From: Sthenelais limicola
Taxonomy: Eukaryota; Annelida; Polychaeta; Phyllodocida; Sigalionidae
DNA: 64,000 nt
Reading direction: 5' to 3'
Assembly (NCBI GenBank): GCA_942159475.1
Contig: OW804097.1
Location: 33,492,298 to 33,556,297, forward strand
In this document: piece after piece, positions 25,801 through 37,800 of the stretch
Position numbering within the stretch: position 1 is the stretch's first letter
How the letters are laid out: every line of letters begins with the position of its first letter
Translations under genes and position numbers: made by a program
The notes under the pieces: model-generated
The model's input: only the letters and a program-made list of their open reading frames with translations
The model's database searches: none
Told to the model about the DNA's origin: nothing

Positions 25801-28800
25801 TTTATCTTATTCTTTAGGTAGATGATTATCATTAGTTCGATTTTAGTTATTTGTGTTGCTGAAATCTACTTAACTGATTTGAATATTGAATTTATTTCTA
25901 ATTTTAAAATGTCATGGGTTAGGATGACAGTATCCTTTTTTAAGATTACCCCAACCCGCATTTTATAGGTATATTTAAGTAACAGAATATGGGTCAGATT
26001 TTCAGGAAATGTACAATTGGCAGCTCTACACATTTTGCAAATTCTGCTAAATTAGGCTGAAAAATGAAGAATACCGGGTATATCTGAGTATATTGGTATT
26101 GCATTGATTTAAAGTATCAGTTCTGTTATTCTAAACTGCATTTTGAAGCTCATTTCTGTCTTAAATGTGGGTTTAATTGGTGAAGGCGAATTGTACACTT
26201 TCTAACTGAAGAACTGAGGAGATGTCATAGTCATCATCAATATTTTAGGGTTAACTAGGCTGGCATTTCCCCCATCCCCTACTATCATCTCTCCAACCGA
26301 CCGTGGCATAAAGAGCCCTGGGTTGGCCACCCCCTATAGGTAGTGACACACCTACTATTGTCCAGTTACAAACCAATCACTGCCAATTACTGCTTCTAGG
26401 AAGGTCTGGCAGCCCTCTTCTACTGACCACAAGGATTAGTTCAATGTGGACGCGGTGTTGGTGGTTCGACGCCTCGTGCCCCTTGTTTGTCACAATGACC
26501 CGGCTATCAGCGAGTCATGGGGACGGGGTGGTCATTGTCAACAAGGCAAGAATGAAAAATTATGGACTTACTGCTTCTTTAGTCATTCGTTTATAATGGG
26601 GCCTCAATGGCCAAACATGGCAGTGGCAAATATATATAGTTGAAGAAGGAAAGTATGTATAAATATATAATTTACCAACCAAACCTTAAGGCCCCTATTG
26701 ATGTGATTGGATTCAGATTTTCATTGTACAGCAGAAACCAGGAAGTGGGTAGGGGATTGTTTAATAGGAACGCTATCCGACCTGGAAATATTTTAAATTT
26801 TAAAAGAAACTCGAAAACCGATATTAGATAAGTGTATGCAATAAATCCCATGAAATGGGTGATATGGATTGAAAAATAAATTAGAGAGGCAGGGAAACCA
26901 ACCGACCCCATTATAACAATATGAATAACCTGTTTAACGTCCAACCCATGCATCCCAACAGTGAAAGCACTGTGATAAAACCATCTTAGAATATAATTTG
27001 AAACGTTTGTGTTTAATCAAAGAAAAATCGCTTTCTTCATGATTAAGCAAGCTTTAAGAGGTTCGTTAACAGATGCTATAGTAAATGCCAGCTTAGTGTG
27101 ATATGTGCTATAACAAGTAATGAGTGGCGACGCCCTGGGCGACAGAGAAAGCCAGAGAATGGCCCAGAGAAAGCTTGAGAATGGTCGCCCAGTAATTTAG
27201 CTTGTTGAAGATTGATATTGGTTAGGCTATAAAACCTCATGTGACTGTGAATACTCTTGTACCAACATCGTGGCTGAATACAACTACATTGAAAGCAAGA
27301 AAATGTCTTTATTCTTCATTTATTCCTTACCAAGTGATTGCTGAAAATTACTATTAGAATAGAGCAACCTATTCTAAAAACTGTTTATCCTATTCTTTAC
27401 CGGGGCTGACAGTTGTGACCATCCACATAGACACAATTAATTGCTGCAGGTGCTTATAAAACGCAGCAACCTTCATGGGTTAATGACAACAAAGGGACAT
27501 GGACCGTGCTACTCAACACAGCGGTCACCAATATGTCCAGCTGATTGGTGATACTGTCCTGTGTACACATCACTGGCCACAATCGGTGGTTAAACTGACC
27601 ACAGGCTACCATCAACCATGCTGTGTCTGATACCATGAAATCTGGTCAAGCGAAGCGCAATTAATCGTACTCGTAGAGCACCAAATGGGGGTTCAAGAGG
27701 CAGGGTGTGTTACTGTATATAGGGCTTCTAGGAATAGTCTACCTCGTCATGGACCATCGGATTAAGCATAGTATTGAATGGACCTAAGCTTTGTTTTGTA
27801 AAATATCTTTATTCAGGACTTAGGACATTACATCACTGATGCTATTCTCAGAATCGCCTGATGTTACAAAAAAGTGTTACAATACTACAGAACATATTCC
27901 GCGAGATGACAATGCAGAAGTTAATAGTGGTATGAAGAGATAATCTCGATAATATAAATGATACACCAGTTGAAGGAATATATGTAATTAAATTACGTAA
28001 AGACAGACATGATAAGGACTGCCTTCAAATATCAAATATCAATTTGCGGGCATACACATGATATCAAAACAGACAATAGTAGGCAGGTTTTAACCTAGGC
28101 AGAGACAAAAAATAAAAACATTTGTTAAAAACATAAGTATAGCGTCGTGCTATATCAGAAATCTTTAATGTCGAAGAGTGTCTTTTTGAACCAGAAGTGA
28201 CATAATACTAGTATATATATGAGGATAGTTGACTTATAAACCACAAACACAAATGAATTATAATGACTCTTTGCGGCTTGAGGCGAGAGGCTTTCCCTTC
28301 GTTTGAAGGGATTATCTCAAGTTTGGGCCTAGACTGGACAATTGTGTGGCTTCTTTCCTGTAGTAGTGAAAACGAACGCTTTCTGTCTGACTGCATGGCT
28401 CATTGAGTGCCAGTCTTTCAAACTAAGAAAGGTGGAAAGCCGATTGTGACATCTGTTTGTCGATAGTTGTACATGTATATGTGATGTGTTCTAGTAAAAT
28501 GAGTCACAAGTCGCAAAATTGATATTTTTCAAAGTGTTTTTTCCACTAGATCTCTTTAGTCAAATGTTGTTTTGATTTTCAGAGGGTTTAGCACTTATAG
28601 TCATATGAATCCATATAACAACTTCGGGACATTGTATTGAATATATCCTTGAGTTTTGAAGGCCTTTGTATGTAGTATATTTAGTTACTTTACTGGTACT
28701 TACCCATCCAAAAATATTGCAAACTTTACTTTTCAAAAATAAAAATATCAAACTTAAAATATAGTAATATTTATTAGGTGTCCTACTGTTTACTATCATT

Positions 28801-31800
28801 GGAATCATATGGTGATATCTCAAAATCCGTATTTTGCAACTTATGACTCATTTTCCTAAAACGGATCATATATGTATTAAGGGTCATATATATTATGCCG
28901 GTACCATGTGCCGTCCGGGGGTTGGAGTCCAAAACACGAAGAAACGAGATAAGGGAAATCAGACAAAATGGAAAATCATACACCTAGAATAATTTGAGAT
29001 TAGATACATAAAAGGAAACATTTCGAACTTATCACTCAGAGACGAGAATTAGTGAAGGCAAAACTCAAAAATAAAAACGTGAGAAAATAGATTCGATCAG
29101 GTCATGGCCGAGTTCTGACTTGTACAAATCTCCCTGCTCAAGTAGCACTCATTGATACGCGACTGTCCAAGGCAACGCCTCGGGGCCCTCAGGGCCAGTG
29201 CCCTCAGGGCATGAAGCCCTCAGCACTGCATGCCCTCACCTCCACAGCCTCTTCAGTTGATCCCAGCGTCAAAGACCCCTTCACAAAGCAGTACCACAAA
29301 GCCTCACCAGGTGGCACCCTATGTGTATCACGTGACAAGGTGTTTATCGCCTGGAGAAGAGCTCTCTATGGCAAGAGGTAACAATCGGAGTGAAGGGGTG
29401 AGGAAATCGCCATGGTGACAAAAGACGCGGATGCCCCAAACTGAAGCTCTTGCCCGGGGCGGTGCATGAGAAGCCCTCGTGCGCTGGGCAAGGGTTTTAC
29501 CTCGATTTACGTGGCGGATTAAAAGGCAGAATTTAGGAATAGAGAGTGAGATGAAGTGGTTTAGCTCTGATGTAGGTCTGAGTGTATGGGTCTGAGTTTC
29601 AGAAAATGTACAATTAGCAGCTGTACACATTTAGCAAATTCTGCAAGATTAGGCTGCAATTTGGTCAATACTAGGTAAATTCGAGTATATTCGGCATTGC
29701 ATTTATTCTAGCAATCTGTTTGGTTAGGTTGAACTGTATTTTGAACCTGATTTTTGTCTTAAATGTGGGTTATTTGAGAGGACTGGTGAAGGCGAATTGT
29801 ACATTTTCTGAAAGTCTGACCCGTATACAGAAGTCCCATATTACTCGGACAGTTGGTGCTGATTGAATTGAAAACCGTTATCAATGGCAAAGAGATATAT
29901 ACACATCGCTTTTAAGCTCTTTCACTTCTTGGCCATCACGATGAACAGTTTTGCCAATAAAGCTACTATACTTCCAAGGATGAACCTTTCACATCGTGCC
30001 TTTGTCACAATTTCTATAGAATCTGAATCGCAATTCAACAAGCCATTCCCATGAAGTCAGTTTCACATTTTATGGAGGGTTTTTTAAAAAAAAAAAAAAA
30101 AAAAAAACAATACAAGAGGTGTTACAGTATATTTGGAGGAAAAAATAGAACGAAGAGTGAATTTTGCGGACAAATACTGAAGAGTATACTTTGTATTTGG
30201 TTTAGGGTAGGTTTATTTTGAACGGGTAAAACGTCAAAATTCAAACAGGCTAAGCGGTCTTATGCATTTTTTTTTCTTAAAATCAACTTTCCACCTGGCA
30301 AATGGCAGTGGCAGCAAAGTGCCTGATTTTGCTTTCATCATCTGTCATTAAATCTAGCCCTCTTTTAAATCGCCAGCGCTAACAACCACCTATTATAATA
30401 ATCAGACCAACTTTCCCAATAGCTTCTCGAATTGCCATGACAGCCTATTCAATCAAGTCGGTGCCAGTGATTCAGTTGTTATCAAAAGCGACCAGCGTTG
30501 AACAAACGTAGGGGGGCAAGACTTTGCCAGTGCTAATTGAGCGAGGAAGGTGGTGGCGAATGGATATTGGGTCAAGTTCTCAGAAAATGTACAATTGGTC
30601 TTCACTAATCTTCTCAAACAACCCAAATTTAAGACGGAAATCAGGTTCGAAATACAGTTCAACATAACCAGACAGATTTATTGAATGAATACAATACAGC
30701 ATACACTCATGCCTTATCATTTTTCACTCTAATTTAGCAGAATTTGAGAGATGTGTAGAACTGTAGATTGTGCATTTTCTGAACATCTGACCCTATTGCG
30801 TCTGACAGGATATTTATGTACCAGTCCTGGTTGCTAATGTTAACATTGTTGTAATAATAAACATGTTAGCATTTCTATCTGACAAGGTCATCTCTACTCA
30901 AGATAGCTGACAGTAGGACATGTGACTCAAGCCAACGTCGCAAGAGGGCGTTAGTTGAACATGTCATGTGACGGTAGGGGGGCAGTATTTTGTGTATGTC
31001 ACGATAGAGGGCGTCTGAATGAGACTGCGGGTTGAAATGAGGATAAATATTGTTATCTCTGACATATCATTCGCCCAGTTTCTCCATCTGATAAGCTGCA
31101 ATAAGAACTTCCTCATTCTTTGTTGATCGCAAACTGGAGTTTTTTTCTGAATGGATTTGTCAATTATGGGTCAGATTTTCAGAAAATGTACAATTGGCAG
31201 CTCTACACATTAAGGAAGTTCTCAAAAATTAGGCTGAAAAATGATGAATACCGGGTATATCTGAGTATATTTGGTATCGCATTGATTTAAAGTATCGGTT
31301 CTGTTATGTTAAACTGCATTTTGAAGCTCATTTCTGTCTTAAATGTGGGTTATTTGAGAGGATTGGTGAAGATAAATTGTACATTTTCTGAAAATCTGAC
31401 TCCATTATTCAGTTAATCCACTCAGGCTACAGACAGCATACATGTACATGTACTCTACAATGTATAGACTGTGCTAATAAAGCCATGCTTAAGTGATTTA
31501 CCAATCGAATCTCGAGCAATATAACAAGCAAATGGGGAAATCATCCACTCAAACAGCGATGTGGTTGACGAGACGTCTAGAATACCTCGTCACGTGCGGT
31601 CCATAAACACTTGGGAGTGGTTGTAAGACAGAGTTAGTAGCCTTGTCCCTTCAGGAGAAGAAACCTGTGATTGAGACATCATCCAACTCGCATCCTGAAA
31701 GAGTTGTTGAGTGTGTGGGAAGTTGTGACAAGCCTATCAGTCTTTTCCCCGAGCCCTCACCTGGGCTGATTACCTGGTGCAGGTGGGCTAATTTAGACCT

Positions 31801-34800
31801 AACCCCTGTCCCTCACCAATGCCTCCTGCTCTGACCCTGAGGTCCTTGCAACTCCACCTTCGACATAAAAAATACTCCTCCTTTGCACATTACAGTAGTG
31901 GTTGTTCGCAACAACCTTTAACCCCTGCCTATACACCCTATGACAAATCTCACTGCCAGCCTTGGTCGCTGTACATGTGCATAAAAATACAAACCTCCCC
32001 CACGAACTGTACACACATCTAAGTACTTATATTTCAGCCCTCCCTCTCCCTTTCCCAGCCCCTCCGACTTCATTTCACACCTCTGAATTTGCACATCCAC
32101 ACCCAATCTCCATTTGACAATATTAACCTCACACTTTCACCAGCGAAGCGACTCAGACTTTAATAGCTGCGCATTGGGATGACTTAATAGTTCTTTAAAG
32201 TTTGTGGGCCTCAAACCAAGCCCGAAATTGTCCCCCGAGGGGCTAGCACGTGATCTCGCGAACGCCGTCTGTGCCCGGCCGGTACAATGGATACACCACA
32301 CATAGTTGTTGATTCTATGGCGAGTTAAACCCACACCAATTTGGCGATTTCCCCTCGACTCAAATAAATACGACGACTTGAGATTGACAACTATTGAGGT
32401 GCCTTCTTCAAGCACCCAGACCCAAGACTATGCCAGAATACATCGAATCACGCTGAACAAAAGCCTAAATGCTCTGCCAAGCTTTCGGTCCTTTTCTTTC
32501 GCAAATCCAAGGCTGAAGCTGAGGTATTGCCTTTTCAAGGACCTGCATAGAAGGAGCGTGGAGGTTAGGTCTCTAGACGGATACACAGCCTAGTTGTTTG
32601 GGGACATAGGCTCAAATTCGCCGACCAAAACCTCAGCTACTGATGCTTTTAAAAGAGCAACACCTGCAAAGACTTATCCCAAAGGCGGGGACAGGTTTTT
32701 GAGAGCATGTCTTTCTTAGTGATTTCAATGAAAGGTTGGAGGTGAAGAGTTTTCGAGATCCATACATGTCCAACACTAGTAGCTGTTTACTCGCGGTGCC
32801 CCTCTCAGAAAATATTTCCTGTGCACGGACTTGAGAAAGAAAATGAAAGCCAAATATGTGGTACTGGAAGGACATTAGAGAGCCCCTGTACTATTCAGTC
32901 CGATCAGAGAAAAATCAAACTAGACATGGTACTATCTTTGTGTGCGAGTAGGACTAGTTCCTTCCAGTGAAAGAGCTTGGATATAGGAAATTCAATTAGG
33001 TTAAGATTGGCTGAATGACATGGGATGTGTTTTGTATTAGTTCATGTCTTCTCGGGGATGGTATGAATACTTGAATAAATATTGGATTAACGCCTATCCT
33101 ATCAGTCAATAACCACTTGCCTTTATATATCTAAGTTAATATTTCAACACACGAGGCGTTACTATTTGTATTGAATTAAACCTTTTAATTGAATCTAATT
33201 TCAAGAAATTGAAGATTCTACTTTTATTCATACTTCAGATCATTATGGCATGAATTTTACTATTGAAGATCTTGTATTTTTAAAAGGTTGGGAGGTGTGT
33301 GTGTGTGGGGGGGGGGGAGTCTACCGAGAAGCTTATGAAATAGGTCGTAAAATGGAGGTAACAATAATGTTTTAAGAAATAGATATATGATTAAATAAGA
33401 GGTAATGATCGTGACCCTTATATTCCCGATGAAACAAGAAAGAACACAATGGAAAAAAATCCGAAGTTCATCCTAAACTATGGTCACCAACATTTGCTTA
33501 TAATGAATTACAATCAATTTTCTCGTGTACGTTGTCCAGTTTTCACTATTATTCTAAGTTTGGAGATGTATGCACAGCTAACTCTAACTCTGAATTATCC
33601 ATTTTTGTTTACATGTGTCCGACGTGTAACCATCTACACCCCAAGTATCTATTATCAGTTCATCACGTATTCATTTGATTGACTTTTTCATATTTCATAT
33701 TTCTTTAGTCGTTGTTACACGGTCTAAATAACTTTACTCTATTTTATTTCTTTAAAGAAACGTTCTCTGCGGGCAAGTCGTAGGATCAATGCGTTTTACT
33801 CCATTTTCAACTTTAAAACATGACTATGCTCAGCTAGGCTAAGATGCTAGGATAAAAAATTGGATGGGATTGAGATAAGACATCCTTGGTAAATGTAGCT
33901 GAAAATGCAACTTTATAATTACAGATGAATTTAGATTCGTATCAAAAACGGATCTTCAAAAGGATAAATAGTTTAGGGTCATTTGGTTGGTCTCTTCTTC
34001 ATTATATACATTCCTAAAACGTCATCGTGTTGTAAACATACTTGCTATATTTTAAGACCGATTGTGACAGACAAAAAAACAATTTAGGATTCACTCAAGT
34101 GATAACGAACGCTGACTTTCTGCTCGACTTCCTAGCGTCCCGCCCGAGGTGAATATTTTGGCATTTTCAATCATTGAAGGATTAAGTAAACCCACACTAA
34201 ACGATGCGATCTCACTCAACACATCCCGCCCCGGGGATGAGCGGGGGACACCCACCTGCCTCGTTGACTTCTGGCGGCATTCCCCTCAACGAGTCACCGT
34301 CAGATGGTTCGGCCAGCCGGCCCTCTCCCTTAGTCTTAGCCCAGGGAGCGCAGGCCATACTGCTCCAATACACTATGGGGCCCCGCAGGGACGTATGTAT
34401 TTAACTGAGCCTTTATTTAACTAAGTATGTTCGCTATGCCCATGTTCCCATTATGACAAAGAATGAACTCATCAGTATTTAATGACTTTCGCCTAAAAGA
34501 TACATTGTGTAGTAAATTACACAAGGGGGTTTCTATGTAATACGGGCACACGTTAAAACACTTTCCCTTTTTTAAATCCAGAAGCTAGAAATACACACAA
34601 AAAAATCGAGTTGCATTTATTGAGAATGTCTTTTAACACTCCTTATGATGGAATATTATTAGAACTACGTTCCAACAAGAAATTGCTGCAGATGGCATTG
34701 TGGAGACATTTACATTTTTTAATTCATATATCTGCAAATTAAAAGTGAAAATGAAGCGTGCAGAGGACCACAATGGTTTACAGAGAAATGATGAATTGGA

Positions 34801-37800
34801 AATTGATAACAAAGAGAACATGTGATTATACTAGGGTCTGATTTGACCCTAGCATTTGATTTGACCTTAGCAAGTAAAGCAGAGTGGTGATTTAGACTGT
34901 ACACTACACTCTAGGTCCAAACCCTCAAATCAGATAAGAACGGTATGTCAGCCTACCTCGCTAATCGGTTTCTTGTCCAAGAACTCGGTGTTTTAATAGG
35001 AATATGATGACAATCATAATGACTCTATGCGGTTTGAGGCGAGAGGCTTTCCCTTCATTTGAAGGGACTCTCTCAAGTTTGGGCCTAGACTGTGTAGTCG
35101 CTTTTTGACACACTGACCCCTCGTGTAAAGGCAGTCCATATTCCCATCACACGTTGTGCCATTTATTAACATTCGGGGAATATTTACACTATGTACTTTA
35201 CAGACGTTGAAAGGCAATTTTTCCGCTAGAACGGTCATCAATCGAAACTTATAACAAGAGCACACAATATGAGAAACACCCGTGAAAATAACGTGGGAAT
35301 AAATTCCCATAATATAAGTAGCTTGGTCAGTTTACAGGCGATGTATCTCTCTCTCTCCCCACGAAAGGGGGCAGAGTTGTTTGGGAAAATTTGGAAGAGA
35401 CGATTGGTGATAAGTCGCAAACAAAGTCTCATCCTAAAGGCTTGATTTTATCTCTTTTAGTGAAGCTTGATTGCGCTTTCTCTTCCCGATCACTGCCCAT
35501 TCTGCTTTACCACTAAGCAGGGGCCGACAGAAGCAAGCAAGCAGGAGAATTAAGTCTATCTCGGAGACCAGCTTTGATTCCTCCGTCACCTCGTGCTAAA
35601 CTGTCTCTACACCCGTAAGGCTAGCTTTGGGGCGGCCTGGCACAAAAAAGCATTGGAGTTCAGTGAGCGATAATAAAGGGCAAACACAGCCAAACAACCA
35701 GGCAATCTGGCCAACTACATTCTGGCTGGATTTGGAGGAGTCGTAGTGACAAAAACCAAGAACAGACAACAACCGGCACTTGGCTTTAGCCAAAGAGACC
35801 GCCTTTGTACGAGCGGGGGCCACATAATTTACTCCAATCTTCCCTAATCCCCTCATCCAGAGTTGGGAAACTTCTCCCGGAGTCGATGACGGCAGATAAG
35901 CTTTAAGATATCCAATATTTGCTTGGGGATTAAAAACCTTCCCCGAAAGATCGCCAGTAATTTAAGGGGCGCTCTGTGACGACCCGCCGTGAAAAAGCAT
36001 CGATCAATATTTGGCCACCTCCGACAAAGCCCTCAAGCGACAAAGGACTCATCAAACTGTGATGGAGCATAAAATGTTGGGCAACACTCAAATCTCCACT
36101 TAGACAGAGCTACTTCCATAATGCAGGAAGAACAGGACCCCGAAAAGTCCAATGCAAATATTCAAAACAATAAATCCTCCTAAACACCCACTCAAATGAC
36201 CATCAAGAAAACGATATACTTAGTAGAATTAAATTGGCATTGATTTAGGGTTTAAAACAAGAAGCGGATTTAACTTATCTCACCAATAAAAACTGTCAAG
36301 AAGAAAGTTGAACACCTAAATAAGGACAACCCCTCATCCCAGTTGCTTGTAACACGTCCAAATAACTAAAAGAATATTATCACTAGGATACTTAACATCA
36401 AACACGATGTAGCAAAGATCTTCTGAGACCAGTAAAAGATGAAAACAAAATTAAGATAGTTCGCAAAATGTAAATGTTTGATCTGGAATTTCATATATCT
36501 ATTACACCAATAATTTACATCTGATTCTATCCATCACAATCCGATGAATCGTCTGTGTTCCCACCATTGTGTTTGCTATATCCTTTTTTATAAAATGGCT
36601 CCTTACAGTAAGGGTTTCAGGGCGTGTCTGCGCGGGAAAGCACTTAAAGGCACATAGGGCACCCTTTATAAGGCAACAGGTAACGCATATATATAAAGGT
36701 TAACTAACGAGTTGGTTGAAGGAGCGTGAATATTGCACGAGTTGCGTAGCAACGAGTGCAATATTCTAAGCAACTGAAACCAACGAGTAAGTTAACAGAT
36801 TTATCATGCATGCATTTTTTTAAATTTAGTAATAAATTTGAATTTTACAGGTAATCTTAGTAAAAAAAACAGATTGATTGACATGACAACCCCACGTAAA
36901 TCACTAGTGAAATACGCACTATGCGTAAATCACATTAGATACGTTGTTTTCAGAGCAATGCGTGTATAATAATATATATACATGTAGCGTTTGCACGAAG
37001 AGATGCTTTTCACTTGGTAGCACATTAATTAGTTCATTACGGCGTATTATATTGTGACAGTAAAGAACGAAGCATCAGAGTTGCTAAACACTTGTGTATC
37101 TGATTATGAAATATCTGGTTGTCCAACATAAGTATATACCATTACTGACATAGCCAGCAGTAAATAATTGTCATCACAAATTAAAATTCGGTTAGGATGT
37201 CGAGGTCACCGTCTGTGATGGAGGGATTGAGGCTTATCACACACATACATGTATGTAATTATGATGCCAACATTCAGGAAAAAGCTCGGAGGTTACCCCG
37301 CTGGGAAAAACAATCACTAGTTCAGGAACGGTATACAGATATGATATATATTACATGTACATTGTATATACTAGCTGGTAATGCTACCTTAAATTTTTGT
37401 TCTGTTATTGTTTTAATATTAAGTTAGTTGATAAATAAGTTCCTACTACTAGAATATGACTCGAGAGGGAATTTAGACATGGTTAAATTTCTCGCATGGA
37501 GGTAACAAAGTGATACCATGGACATAAATGAAGGGTCTCTAGTGATACATGCATCTTGTGGCGCCACCTAGTGTGTTTATTCTAACTCAATTTGAAGCAG
37601 GTGCCCTGAAAGAAATCTAGGTGGCGCTTCAATAGCATACCTAGGTGGCGCTTCAATAGCATGCATTCTGATGCGGACCATAAACAGTGGGTGTTAGCAA
37701 TGTATGCATTTTAATCGAAGGGACAATCAGTAGGCTATATATAAACATGTATAAGCTAATGATAAAAATGTATGGACAAGCATTTGAGGCATCAACCCAC

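Noticed and set aside
27797..28160. Possible second LINE 3' end (AATAAAGATATTTTAC-type sequence on minus)
   Set aside because: No poly-A and no reverse-transcriptase fragment beside it; similarity to the LINE at 3.9 kb is not convincing by eye.
29230..29630. Proline/serine-rich frames on both strands near 29.3-29.6 kb
   Set aside because: No domain, no splice support, and the minus frame runs into a MITE-1 terminus.
153..31403. Regularly recurring MITE-1 copies as a CRISPR-like or satellite array
   Set aside because: Spacing is irregular, both orientations occur, and each copy has its own target duplication, so they are independent transposon insertions.
32137..32593. Overlapping 92-95-codon frames on both strands
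   Set aside because: Motif-free and intronic to MRPS31; no splice-phase support.
34200..34400. GC-rich patch in MRPS31 intron 6 with two open frames
   Set aside because: Different composition from its surroundings but no splice-compatible coding signal; left as unexplained intron.
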